A stretch of DNA of 40,401 bases from Arcanobacterium urinimassiliense (GCF_900119495.1 NZ_LT632435.1:204768-245168), one strand, 5' to 3'; positions 15,293 through 23,592 are shown, counted from the first letter of the stretch. Program-made: numbers and translations. Notes: a model not told the origin generated them from the sequence alone.

Positions 15293-16712
15293 CGCTCTCC
15301 CCTAATATTGTCCAAAGCACATTCTCAACAGGTTCCGCATTATCTAAACGCCACGCCCGTACAGTGCGAGGAATCATGCCTCTATTATATAAGAAACTTC
15401 CCACTTTTTCGCCAGTTTGCCCATCATAATAGTTAACACCAGAATCTGTATTCTCCCAAAACCAAGTATGCCCAGCCAGACTATCTTCCCAGGTGCCTGA
15501 AATAATTCCGCGTGCCCCAACCTCTAATTCCCTTAACTGTTTAGAGAGAGGATTAGCGTTACGGTTACACATCCGTTTCGGAATCCTGTCCCCAACCCGC
15601 CACTGATGTATAGCCGAAATATCAGTATCAAATTTTTTCATACACGGAGCAACCCCTGGAGCAGCCACTACATGATAGCCACGTGCATTAAGCTCCATAG
15701 CAATCGACGCTCTAACACAGTTCAACCCATCTTTACTAGGATTAACTAACTTATACGATTCAGAAGGCATTATAGGGTCGCCTTTAGATAAACAACCCAG
15801 ACCTTTTATATTTGCGATAGAAGACTGCGAAATTGGTTTACCAAATACTGTTAAAGCAATATCAGCAGCAGAAGATTTTTGAGTAATACCATAAAACCTG
15901 TTTACATGTTTCTTATAAGCACCCTGTTTAACAGGTACCCCGTCTCTAAACATTTGCGGAGATATTCGCCGCATCCGCCACAGAATATTATCTCGCTCTT
16001 TGAAATGTTTACGCACCGGAGCTAACCGACGCTCTCCAGCATCATCAGCCATACCGGCAGCAGCCTTATATACGGCTGCCCAGTCTGCTTCCTCATCAGA
16101 TGGCACCCAATCCCCGTAAACAATCTCCGCACTACAACCACAGTGATGGTGAGATTCAAAAAATGCCGTCTCTTCAGAATAAACCGGACCACGAGAAGCC
16201 AACATGGCACAAAAAGCGCACGGTTTCCCGTCTGTTACCCGACGGTAGCCGCCTGCACGCCCCGAATACTTCACCGTAATATCAATAAGATTACGGCCAC
16301 CAGCTAAAGCCAACTGACCACAGTGAGCCGCTAAACGACTACAAGCCTTATCAACCGCCCGCCTATATGGGCTTCCTGAGCGGATACCTGCCTTAATCCC
16401 AGCCACACCCAACACAGTGATAGCTTCATCCGTTTTCGCCCGGTCATACACTGGTAGGCGAATATCCTCCCTCCAGCCAGTCTCCGCAAGAGAATACTCA
16501 TCCACATAGGTTGCAGCATAGTCACGCGAACGATTAAACCCGTCCTCGGTTACACGTTGAACTTCGAGACGCCACCGCCACGAGCCAGAAATGTCCTCTT
16601 CGTTAACGTATTTAGCTAACGCTTTGACTCTTCGCTCAGTCTGCTCACCTAGCACTATTTGTTTTTTCCGATGTGCCTCGGTGAGTTTTCGCCCTTCCTC
16701 GCTATTCGCCAC
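15285..16712 (-). CDS. MuF-like head protein with C-terminal papain-fold toxin domain
   Basis: 475 residues. The N-terminal 240 residues are a MuF head-morphogenesis domain, ending in the Cys/His cluster KPCAFCAML...ESHHHCGC. A linker (about 240-310) leads to a C-terminal domain with a papain-like triad: C332 in GLNCVRASIAME, H415 in AGHTWFWE and D430 in NYYDGQTG, matching papain-fold toxin 1 of polymorphic toxins. MuF proteins are carried in virions, so the domain may be delivered to the infected cell with phage DNA. The immunity gene follows with an overlap. The portal gene ends two bases upstream. Confidence 0.88.
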   Translation of the reverse strand: MANSEEGRKLTEAHRKKQIVLGEQTERRVKALAKYVNEEDISGSWRWRLEVQRVTEDGFNRSRDYAATYVDEYSLAETGWREDIRLPVYDRAKTDEAITVLGVAGIKAGIRSGSPYRRAVDKACSRLAAHCGQLALAGGRNLIDITVKYSGRAGGYRRVTDGKPCAFCAMLASRGPVYSEETAFFESHHHCGCSAEIVYGDWVPSDEEADWAAVYKAAAGMADDAGERRLAPVRKHFKERDNILWRMRRISPQMFRDGVPVKQGAYKKHVNRFYGITQKSSAADIALTVFGKPISQSSIANIKGLGCLSKGDPIMPSESYKLVNPSKDGLNCVRASIAMELNARGYHVVAAPGVAPCMKKFDTDISAIHQWRVGDRIPKRMCNRNANPLSKQLRELEVGARGIISGTWEDSLAGHTWFWENTDSGVNYYDGQTGEKVGSFLYNRGMIPRTVRAWRLDNAEPVENVLWTILGESDD

Positions 16713-16714
16713 AA

Positions 16715-18079
16715 CTAAATCCCGCTACCTCTACTCAACTGTTGCTCATATATGGCTGCGAGACGTTCTTCCCCTGCCGGGTTAGCGGCTATGTATTCTC
16801 GCCAGTCTTCAGCCATTTGCGGAGTGACGCCGGGAATCATGTCCCACAGTTTCTCCGGCGGTACAGACAGCGACTGTGCCATCTTTCCGAGCGCATCAGC
16901 AGCCTGTGAAAGTGAACGAGACTCCACATCTTCCCACTGGGCAGTAATCGAAAAATCGTTCGCATCCTCCACCCGGCCTTCCACCAGAGAAGCCAAACGT
17001 AGAACTTCCGCGATAGACCGCCCCATAGCTTTCTTTTTCTGCCGAATCTTATTCCGCTGCGTACTCCGCGCCTCCGCCAACGCATCAGCAGACAAATTCA
17101 CTAACTGGCCGCCATTAAAAGTCCACACGGGCGTTTGAGAAGTAGCTGCCAGCATGTGCACGTCTGTTTCTACCGCCTGTAAAATACCGGAAAGCTGCGT
17201 TTCAGGCAAAGAACCAAAACTTACACCTTCTTCACCAGTGAGCACCGAATCGTTAGCGAGCTTCATTTTCGCTTCTTCACGCTCTGCCGCATCATTCGGC
17301 ACTTCCATACCTGTAGCGTAAATAATCCGCCACGAATTATGATGCTGAATCAAAAGACGATCATAAAGAGTTTTAATAAGACGCTTCACGCCCGTCTTAT
17401 TCTTCTCAACCTCACCAAAAGTACGCCCTTCTAAATCTTTATCAGAAGCAAACTGCACAACTGGTACTATTCCTAAATTGTGGGGGCGGGATTCTATAAG
17501 CTGAATTTCTCCACTATTTTCCCGGCCAAGAAAATGCACAAACTCTTCATCATAAAGCCGATAAACTTCCGTACCTCCCGGCTGCGGAATTACCCGCAAC
17601 GCCGCAATCGGATACTCATCATCCGAAACATCACCATAGAGAGTGAAAAGGTTACGCGGGGAATAAGGCCGCATCCAAGCCCGCCCATCCGCATATAAAG
17701 GCGAATCACTCATAGCCGGCAACACCATCATATAAGCGTAACCGTAAGAAAGAGCCGCCTCCCACAACGCACCTTCCCGAGAAGGCATACCGTTATAAGC
17801 CCACGGCGCAAAAAGATTCTTCACATTACTTACAGAATCGGTGCTCACCCCGGAAAGAATCATTTGCTGCGCGGTTTCTTCCACAATAAGCCGTAAAAGA
17901 GGAGTTTCCGCCAATTCACGTAAAGCCCGCTTCTCAGGAGTGTTCCGCTTCCCAGCCTTAATAAAAGATGCAGAATAATTCACCGAATTTAACCAGGCAT
18001 CTATCTCATCTAAACGCTGCAGCTCTTTCGACCGGTACGAGAGTAAATCTTTCGTCTGGCCTACTAACCTATTTACCAT
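16715..18079 (-). CDS. Portal protein (SPP1 gp6-like)
   Basis: 454 residues. Portal features include the N-terminal helical region with DEIDAWLNSVNYS, the strand-rich clip/wing sequence around 110-210 and the long helix near 340-385 (NLSADALAEARSTQRNKIRQKKKAMGR) that forms the DNA channel crown. It sits between terminase and MuF genes. Twelve copies would form the packaging ring. Start overlaps the terminase stop. Confidence 0.92.
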   Translation of the reverse strand: MVNRLVGQTKDLLSYRSKELQRLDEIDAWLNSVNYSASFIKAGKRNTPEKRALRELAETPLLRLIVEETAQQMILSGVSTDSVSNVKNLFAPWAYNGMPSREGALWEAALSYGYAYMMVLPAMSDSPLYADGRAWMRPYSPRNLFTLYGDVSDDEYPIAALRVIPQPGGTEVYRLYDEEFVHFLGRENSGEIQLIESRPHNLGIVPVVQFASDKDLEGRTFGEVEKNKTGVKRLIKTLYDRLLIQHHNSWRIIYATGMEVPNDAAEREEAKMKLANDSVLTGEEGVSFGSLPETQLSGILQAVETDVHMLAATSQTPVWTFNGGQLVNLSADALAEARSTQRNKIRQKKKAMGRSIAEVLRLASLVEGRVEDANDFSITAQWEDVESRSLSQAADALGKMAQSLSVPPEKLWDMIPGVTPQMAEDWREYIAANPAGEERLAAIYEQQLSRGSGI

Positions 18080-19860
18080 ATTCTGCCTCCTCTCTTTTGT
18101 TTACTATTCATCCACATGCGCCGCACCAGCCCAGCACCGACCATAGCGACAGCCAAATCAACCTTCTTTTTCGAACTCCGATTTTCTTTCCCAATAGACA
18201 ACCCCGCCCTGGTAGGGAACCGGCGCGCATTCAAAACATGCGTACGCAACCGCACATCCCCATCGTGTGGAAGCCCACCGTCAAGAATTTCCTGCTCACA
18301 TATAGCCACCTGCGCCACGAAAGCCTTCAGATTATTAAAATCCGACATATCGAACATGATGGAGTGGCCGCGCCGGGTAGCGGTAGGCCATATTTTTAAC
18401 CGGCGGCTATAGTCTTGATGCCACCGGTCAAACACTGGGTCCCAGTAGCGAAGAAAAGTTTCATCCTCCACCGCATGCGACGGGTCACCAAAAAAACCAA
18501 CCACCTGGTAGTCTTCAAAAATTTTCCGAACCGTGGCGTCAACTTTTTCTCTAGATACCATCCAGCCATGCCCGCGCTCGCCCGGAGGACGCTGCCAATA
18601 ACCAAACACCCTCCGGAAACCATCCGACAACCTAGCACCCACTAACGCAGTGCCGTCTTCTGTTTTAGAACAATCCAGGAAAAGAACTATCTGCTCCCCT
18701 AGCTCTAAAACGGTTTCTTTATCCAAGTTCTTGTCCCAATCCCGTGCACGTATCCAGGATTCTTCCGCGGACTGGATCTGGTTGTACCATTTCCGGCGAG
18801 ACTCAGAAGCCGGATTCTTCGGGTTAAGAATATCTTTCATTATCCGCCCGCCATCACTGGTGTCGAGCCAGATAGAATCTCCTCGAATCACATCAATAAC
18901 AGTCGGAATATTGTCAGCAGTTATCTTCGCATCATCCGGAGCTTCTAAAGAATCATATAGAAGCCCAAAATCTTGCTGCAGGGCACCGTCTGGAGAAGCA
19001 GAATCTAGTGTTGCTTCCCATCCTTCTCGGGTGCGTTGCGCTATAGAATCTTCACCTTCCCGGTAGGCGTTACAAATATCAAGTATTCGTGCAGGGCGGT
19101 CTTTTTTCGCTTTCGCCGCATTACCAGAAATCGCCCCATCCAACGCATGCCCACCATTGTTAGCTTTCCAATTCTGGGTCTCATTCCGGATAACTAGGCT
19201 AGGCCGGTTTCCTTCGATAGAGTCAGGAGAAGAACTTTTCGCCTCCATCAGTACGCTGTCTCCGAGTGCCCACACTGTGTTACGAAGCGGAAGAATCCCA
19301 TACCGTAAACGTGCCTCCGGAGTGAGCATAGTGCGCACAAAACTCATAGTGTTATCGGTCTGTTCTTTAGCGACCGCAAACACTTGCACTCTAGCGGCGG
19401 GGTTAGGCCGCAAACTAACCTCACCATCGGTAGTAATTTTATCGGGTACGGATGGGCCGACTAGGTAGCATAAGCCGACGCCTGCGGCGAGCGGGTCTTT
19501 CCCGTGCCCTTTCAAACGCTGTAGCACGGCGTCTTCTTTCACCCACTGTAGATTCTCCGGGTTGACTGCGTGCCACCAGAGAATAAAGCGTGCCTGCTCG
19601 TCAGTCCACACCCATGGTTGGCCGTCCTCATTCCGTAAATAAAGCCCTGTCCATGCCAAAATATCCCAGCCACCAGAATATTCAGGAAGAATAAACCCTT
19701 TCTTGTTCCACTGCCAGGTTGGGCCAACTCGTACCGGGTTTATGGGCCAGTTAGGAGGAGGAGCAGAAGAAAGTTTCCGCCGATACCAGTCTTTAATCTC
19801 CCGCAGCTCATCTTCCCGCTCCCCTTTAATTAAAGAAGCAGCCTCACGAAGTTTAGCCAT
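18073..19860 (-). CDS. terL: Terminase large subunit
   Basis: 595 residues from the ATG at 19860, chosen because it overlaps the small-subunit stop by eight bases; an earlier ATG would add an unlikely leader. The ATPase carries a Walker A variant in RLKGHGKDPLAAG and a Walker B/coupling segment VIRNETQNW. The nuclease half shows acidic residues in LFLDCSKTEDGTALVG and FGDPSHAVEDE. It would pump DNA into the procapsid and cut it at cos. Confidence 0.94.
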   Translation of the reverse strand: MAKLREAASLIKGEREDELREIKDWYRRKLSSAPPPNWPINPVRVGPTWQWNKKGFILPEYSGGWDILAWTGLYLRNEDGQPWVWTDEQARFILWWHAVNPENLQWVKEDAVLQRLKGHGKDPLAAGVGLCYLVGPSVPDKITTDGEVSLRPNPAARVQVFAVAKEQTDNTMSFVRTMLTPEARLRYGILPLRNTVWALGDSVLMEAKSSSPDSIEGNRPSLVIRNETQNWKANNGGHALDGAISGNAAKAKKDRPARILDICNAYREGEDSIAQRTREGWEATLDSASPDGALQQDFGLLYDSLEAPDDAKITADNIPTVIDVIRGDSIWLDTSDGGRIMKDILNPKNPASESRRKWYNQIQSAEESWIRARDWDKNLDKETVLELGEQIVLFLDCSKTEDGTALVGARLSDGFRRVFGYWQRPPGERGHGWMVSREKVDATVRKIFEDYQVVGFFGDPSHAVEDETFLRYWDPVFDRWHQDYSRRLKIWPTATRRGHSIMFDMSDFNNLKAFVAQVAICEQEILDGGLPHDGDVRLRTHVLNARRFPTRAGLSIGKENRSSKKKVDLAVAMVGAGLVRRMWMNSKQKRGGRIW

Positions 19861-20248
19861 GCGCTTTCGCCCACCTGGACAGCCCCGCGGTGCGCTGTTG
19901 AAGCGAATCCACACTCTGTAAACCGTTACTATCAGAATGGTGTGCTCCAGTTTCCGCATCTGGTAGAGCGAGCCGGCCGATTAGCCGCCCGAAAAGGTCA
20001 CGGTTTTGGCGAAGCTCATTAAGTAAAGGGTGCGCAACCGGCTGGCCTTTGTAGCCTTCCGAGACTACGCCTTCTCTACCGATTCGTCTTTGGAGAGTAT
20101 TTATTAAATCTAAAGTCGCGCAGGCCTGCAGTAGTAAATCTTTTTCATGCTGGGAAAGACTGTAGGTGGAGAGCGTTTCTGCCCAAAGTTTCCGCCCCGC
20201 CGCACCTAAACTAGAAGGAACTTTCACCCCGCGTATTTTATTAGACAT
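19853..20248 (-). CDS. terS: Terminase small subunit (P27 family-like)
   Basis: 131 residues. The start at 20248 follows GGAGGTTG; the earlier in-frame ATG lies inside that ribosome-binding site. Features of the P27 family: LGAAGRKLWAETLSTYSLSQHEKDLLLQAC, then a helical middle and HPLLNELRQNRDLFGRLIGRLALP. It would recognise the packaging site and load the large subunit. A terminator separates it from the mini-primase gene upstream. Confidence 0.88.
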   Translation of the reverse strand: MSNKIRGVKVPSSLGAAGRKLWAETLSTYSLSQHEKDLLLQACATLDLINTLQRRIGREGVVSEGYKGQPVAHPLLNELRQNRDLFGRLIGRLALPDAETGAHHSDSNGLQSVDSLQQRTAGLSRWAKAHG

Positions 20249-20277
20249 AAAATTTTCAACCTCCAAAAGGGTAACAA

Positions 20278-20307
20278 AAAGACGCCACCACCAAGGGCGA
20301 CGCCTTT
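20278..20307 (-). terminator. Terminator between the mini-primase and terminase genes
   Basis: Minus-strand RNA can form a 12-pair stem AAAGGCGUCGCC/GGUGGCGUCUUU, which includes three G-U pairs, ending in more U residues. The same arms pair less well as plus-strand RNA, so the direction is minus. Confidence 0.7.
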
Positions 20308-20321
20308 ACAGCACAAAAAAT

Positions 20322-20864
20322 TTAGAAAACTTTACCAGTTACACAAATGTACCGGCCTGAATCCGGAGGATAAATTTCAATATTCTTTCCCCCTTCCCGA
20401 ATTACATGGCCTTTACCGCCCTGCATGGGCAGGAAAATATGTATGCCAGTACCGGAAGGCGAAACCTCCACCAGAATAGCTTTACCGCGATATTCGTCTA
20501 TTATTTCTTTCGCCCAACCAGCAAGCCTTCTACCATCTAGACAATCATCTAGATCTACACATCCGATGCCTTCACCGAGCACCCAGCCGCGCCGACGAAA
20601 ACCTTTCACCTCATTCCAACTAGCCCAGGTAGCCGGATTCGTAGACGATGCCGCCCGCCCATCTGTTTGGATAGGCATTTTCGTCCAGCGCCCGTTTCGT
20701 CGTACCGGCTTCCAGCACACCCAGCGGGAAGAGTTACGCATTTGGGCTGGAATTACTGCCCTGCGGTTTCGGTAGGCTTTTTGTCGGCAGGCGTTAGAGC
20801 AGAACCGGGCGCCTGCGCGTCTCCGGTAGGTGATATCTGTTTTACAGTTTTCACATTTGCTCAT
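20322..20864 (-). CDS. Stand-alone mini primase-polymerase (AEP-like) with zinc finger
   Basis: 180 residues. An N-terminal zinc finger (C4, C7, C22, C26 in CENC and CSNAC) precedes an archaeo-eukaryotic primase-like core: D104 and D106 in CVDLDDCLDG, SPSGTGIHIF with H142, and NIEIYPPDSGRYICVTG with E163. No helicase follows, and the protein ends right after the TG motif, so this is a minimal or truncated version of the N-terminal domain of phage primase-polymerases. A TATAAT box and a 16-base palindrome lie upstream. It may be a primer maker or a DNA-binding relic. Confidence 0.75.
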   Translation of the reverse strand: MSKCENCKTDITYRRRAGARFCSNACRQKAYRNRRAVIPAQMRNSSRWVCWKPVRRNGRWTKMPIQTDGRAASSTNPATWASWNEVKGFRRRGWVLGEGIGCVDLDDCLDGRRLAGWAKEIIDEYRGKAILVEVSPSGTGIHIFLPMQGGKGHVIREGGKNIEIYPPDSGRYICVTGKVF

Positions 20865-20892
20865 ACCAACATTATATTACTGTTACGGTTAA

Positions 20893-20910
20893 ACCGCTAT
20901 ATATAGCGGA
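20893..20910. promoter_or_regulatory. Palindromic operator-like site upstream of the mini-primase
   Basis: CCGCTATATATAGCGG (20894-20909) is a perfect 16-base palindrome. It sits at about the -35 position relative to a minus-strand TATAAT in front of the gene at 20322-20864. A related palindrome occurs at 22382-22399. Confidence 0.55.
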
Positions 20911-21160
20911 AAAGTCTTATTTACTGTTTGAGAGTAAAAATTGGAACACGCTCAAACAAACACAGAAAAACAAGTAAACAAAAATGGTACCTGGAGTATT
21001 AAAAGTGGCTCAGATTTGATTCTGGAAAGCCTGTAGGCCGTTGTGGGTTCAACATTACGGCGCTCGCTCAAAAATAACCACTATCCGGCGGTTTTTTTTG
21101 GGCCGGGGGGAGGGGAGACACCCCCACCCTACTCCACCCATGCTCCATTAAACAAGTTTT
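20911..21160. other. Non-coding packaging region, candidate cos
   Basis: No convincing gene in this stretch. It lies between the HNH nuclease operon and the terminase block, where cos lies in HK97-like phages that pair HNH and terminase. Contents: an 8-base inverted repeat (TGTTTGAG 20925-20932, CTCAAACA 20951-20958), a hairpin at 21076-21093, and the purine-rich strand CCGGGGGGAGGGGAGACA near 21103-21120 followed by CCCCCACCC. The cut position cannot be read from sequence. Confidence 0.45.
21076..21093 (-). terminator. Terminator of the HNH operon
   Basis: Minus-strand stem AACCGC/GUGGUU around a six-base loop, followed by ATTTTTG. The plus strand has eight T residues after the same arms, so it may work both ways. 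Confidence 0.55.
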
Positions 21161-21337
21161 TTATTTTCTTCCAGCAGTCGAGCTTTTGCGCGGATTCGCT
21201 GCAGCATTTCTTTCAGTCTTTTCAGCCACAAGCTCCGCCAAGCCATACGTGATGAGGAAGTCTATAGTAGGTTCACTATCCTCTATAATTTCTCCTGCTT
21301 TATATGTTGCGAGAGAGCGTAATAGTTTTGCTTTCAT
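21161..21337 (-). CDS. Small phage protein, 58 residues
   Basis: The sequence begins MKAKLLRSLATYKAGEIIED and contains FLITYGLAELV, the pattern of a widespread family of tiny phage proteins (short strands, a G-x-I/V turn and a helix before YG-AE). Its ATG overlaps the HNH stop as ATGA, and GGAAGGA lies upstream, so it is coupled to the HNH gene. Function unknown. Confidence 0.7.
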   Translation of the reverse strand: MKAKLLRSLATYKAGEIIEDSEPTIDFLITYGLAELVAEKTERNAAANPRKSSTAGRK

Positions 21338-21744
21338 CTTATGATCCTTCCGGGGTGGGTCTCTGGGGGCAGTAGGCGGGAGTGGGCGGCATACCGGCGG
21401 CGGGTAATATTCTCTTGAATCGTTTTCTCTTTATGACATTCGCGTGAGAGAAGTTGGAGGTTGTCGAGGTTGTGGTTGTCTCCGGCAATAATGTGGTCTA
21501 CCTCGGTACCTTTCCCGGTACACCCCGGGGCATGGGTGAGGGCTTGGCATAAGCCCCAGGCTCTTTTATATACGGTCCGTTTACGGGCAGGCCAGTCTTT
21601 AGGCAGGCGCTTCGCCCTATCGGAGGTGTACCAACTCAACGTTTCAGTGTTTCTTTGCCGGGTATAAAAATAAGGTTGTACCCGTTTTTGGGTGCAACCT
21701 TTCACCCCTAAGTGTATCGAAGTTTTATAAACAATACAAGCCAC
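21334..21744 (-). CDS. HNH endonuclease (packaging-associated)
   Basis: Up to 136 residues. The nuclease core is C-x-A-x..PGC followed by GTEVDHIIAGDNHNLDNLQLLSRECHKEKT, giving the beta-beta-alpha metal motif with D-H, N and H. The start is uncertain: the first 35 residues look less conserved. HNH proteins next to terminase genes of cos phages stimulate terminase cutting, which fits its place at one edge of the putative cos region. The 58-residue gene overlaps its stop. Confidence 0.85.
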   Translation of the reverse strand: MACIVYKTSIHLGVKGCTQKRVQPYFYTRQRNTETLSWYTSDRAKRLPKDWPARKRTVYKRAWGLCQALTHAPGCTGKGTEVDHIIAGDNHNLDNLQLLSRECHKEKTIQENITRRRYAAHSRLLPPETHPGRIIR

Positions 21745-22332
21745 TCAGTTAATTAAATCCAGGGCTTGTTTTAGATCTATTTCGTTATCTAGGGTTTCTG
21801 TGAGTTTTCCTTCGCGTACCCATTGGCGGATTTGTTTACCTGGGATTTGAAAAGTTTTTTGAAATTCTTTTTTCGTTATCCAGATTTCTTCCGGATAATT
21901 CTGGGCGCGGAGTTTCAGTAAGGCAATGTTTTCTTTCCGGCTGCGCTCCACCCGGGTAGGTTTAACTATAAGCCGGGCAAGAAGCGTAGAGACTTTAATT
22001 ATAGTTTCCGCCTGCTCCTCGGGAATAGTGCCGTATTGTTTTTCTGCTTCTTCTACATGTAGGGCCATCCAGGTGGCTGGGGGCATTTTTTCTTTTCCAC
22101 TCCACCCCCATTCTTCAGCTATCTCTGCTAACTGGGTGAGGAGGCCGGTACGTTCTTCTCTTTCTAATAATCCTTTCTCGATAGGTGAAGTAGCGGCGGT
22201 GGGTGGGGTTTTTCCGCCTAGATCATAAGCGAGGGCGTGGAGTCCTAGGAGGGTGGCGTTTAGTTCGCCTAGCTCTGGGAGTAGGCGGCTTATTTGGGTG
22301 AGGTGATTCTTTAAGATTTTAATATCAGGCAT
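21745..22332 (-). CDS. Helical protein with C-terminal DNA-binding-like motif, unknown
   Basis: About 195 residues from ATG 22332 (an ATG at 22359 or TTG at 22434 are alternatives; none has a strong ribosome site). The middle is helical with a P27-like flavour (EWGWSGKEKMPPATWMALHVEEAEKQY). The C-terminal 50 residues (WITKKEFQKTFQIPGKQIRQWVREGKLTE) resemble a winged or MerR-like HTH. It lies upstream of the HNH gene. A palindromic operator-like site precedes it at 22382-22399. Confidence 0.65.
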   Translation of the reverse strand: MPDIKILKNHLTQISRLLPELGELNATLLGLHALAYDLGGKTPPTAATSPIEKGLLEREERTGLLTQLAEIAEEWGWSGKEKMPPATWMALHVEEAEKQYGTIPEEQAETIIKVSTLLARLIVKPTRVERSRKENIALLKLRAQNYPEEIWITKKEFQKTFQIPGKQIRQWVREGKLTETLDNEIDLKQALDLIN

Positions 22333-22381
22333 AGGGGTCCGCTTAAGGTTTGTCTGCATATTGTGGGGCTGACTGTATTTT

Positions 22382-22399
22382 ACCACTATATGTAGTGGT
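22382..22399. promoter_or_regulatory. Palindromic operator-like site, second copy
   Basis: ACCACTATATGTAGTGGT has 7+7 matching arms around a four-base centre. A minus-strand TAAAAT abuts it at 22377-22382. Its consensus with the site at 20893-20910 is CCRCTATATRTAGYGG, so one regulator may bind both. Confidence 0.55.
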
Positions 22400-22417
22400 T
22401 TGACGGGTAGGAGGATA

Positions 22418-22615
22418 CTATATTCGTTTTTCAAACTTGATATTGTATTCTCTGATATGGTCGTATTCTTTCCAGAATGACGGGTAGACGTTGGATATGC
22501 CGCAGTACACTTCGTATTGGACTACCCACTGTAGCCACGCCCACCCGTAACTATTTAGACGCACGGGAAACCAAGCAAATTTAATCCTGTGCCCGTACTC
22601 TTGTTTAACACTCAT
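22418..22615 (-). CDS. Small aromatic-rich protein, unknown
   Basis: 65 residues, rich in Trp and Tyr (SYGWAWLQWVVQYEVY). Its ATG overlaps the TGA of the preceding gene (ATGA at 22612-22615), so translation is probably coupled and the gene real. No recognised family. Confidence 0.6.
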   Translation of the reverse strand: MSVKQEYGHRIKFAWFPVRLNSYGWAWLQWVVQYEVYCGISNVYPSFWKEYDHIREYNIKFEKRI

Positions 22616-22959
22616 TTCTGCTCTTGCACTTCTATATAGGCAGACTTTTCTCCCTGTTTTCTTAACTCGAATAACTTATTTTCTTCCTCATAGTTACTAT
22701 CTAAAAGTAGAAAATGCTCGTAATGCCTGCCGATAAACATAAGCACATCGCTCGGTATGAAAAAGTTACTTGCTTCCGGGTATATAACGTACTCAGGGTC
22801 GTATTGTTGTATTAAAGCAATATCCCGTAAAACATATCCGTAATGCGTCAGGTAGTGAATTACATCTATACTTTGCCTACTATCAAAATCTGCACTGCAT
22901 ATATCTTCCGGCACTTTACCGTTACACGTTACACATTTTAATCGCGCCATATGGCTCAT
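22612..22959 (-). CDS. Small protein with Cys pair, unknown
   Basis: 115 residues. A CVTCNGKVPEDIC segment near the N terminus could bind zinc; the rest is mixed helical/strand with many aromatics. It is coupled to both neighbours by ATGA-type overlaps. No family recognised. Confidence 0.65.
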   Translation of the reverse strand: MSHMARLKCVTCNGKVPEDICSADFDSRQSIDVIHYLTHYGYVLRDIALIQQYDPEYVIYPEASNFFIPSDVLMFIGRHYEHFLLLDSNYEEENKLFELRKQGEKSAYIEVQEQK

Positions 22960-23108
22960 TTTTTCTTCCCCTCTAAAGTTAATGTTTTAATCTGATCGTC
23001 TAAACTATCTAAAAGTTCACCCAGTAGCCGTGCTTCTTCTACTCCGCTAAGGCCCCAGGCGATACGATCCAGCAGGCGGCGCACTTCCGGCTTATCTTTA
23101 GTTTTCAT
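22956..23108 (-). CDS. Small helical protein, 50 residues
   Basis: Begins MKTKDKPEVRRLLDRIAWGL and ends in a Lys-rich tail. A strong site AGGAGGACC precedes its ATG, the start overlaps the previous gene and the stop overlaps the next ATG (ATGA). Such four-way coupling makes it very likely translated. It resembles short phage proteins with a D-R-I-A-x-G-L-S motif, function unknown. Confidence 0.7.
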   Translation of the reverse strand: MKTKDKPEVRRLLDRIAWGLSGVEEARLLGELLDSLDDQIKTLTLEGKKK

Positions 23109-23592
23109 TACGGTCCTCCTGTAACCTGGCTATTTCTTGATTTTTTCTAGTTAAAGCAGCCTGGAGGTAACTTATTTCTTGCCGTTTATCTTTTAAAATG
23201 CGTTTACGATCTTGTTTAGCTTCCTCCCGCTCCGCTTTCCAACAATCACCGCAATAAACCTCATGACCTTCCACCGAATCAGTCCAGATTATAGCTATAG
23301 CTTTACGGCATTTACAGCACTCCATCTCCAGCGCTTCAACCACGTGAGAAACGGAAGTAGTGTCGTCTTGTTGTTGTGCTTTGAAAAAATGCTCTAAATC
23401 AAAACACACCACCAGCAACAAAAGTCCAGCTATAACAGCCAGGAAAAGTTTTACTAGCCAGAGCTGTAGAGGGAGAGAGATTGCTAGGCCGATGCAGAGC
23501 CCGCAAGTAACGGTTAGAGTTACGAAATGCCAAAAAAGCGGCATACTATAAGTAATTTTCGTTTCTGTCAGTATTTTCCAAACATGCATCAT
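23098..23592 (-). CDS. Membrane protein with zinc ribbon and coiled coil
   Basis: 164 residues: two transmembrane helices (about 20-38 and 43-62), then a zinc-ribbon pattern (CCKC at about 92-95, CGDC near 114-117) and a charged coiled coil to the end. It lies right after the SNF2 helicase gene with a four-base overlap. Function unknown; an inner-membrane anchor for replication proteins is possible but unsupported. Confidence 0.65.
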   Translation of the reverse strand: MMHVWKILTETKITYSMPLFWHFVTLTVTCGLCIGLAISLPLQLWLVKLFLAVIAGLLLLVVCFDLEHFFKAQQQDDTTSVSHVVEALEMECCKCRKAIAIIWTDSVEGHEVYCGDCWKAEREEAKQDRKRILKDKRQEISYLQAALTRKNQEIARLQEDRNEN

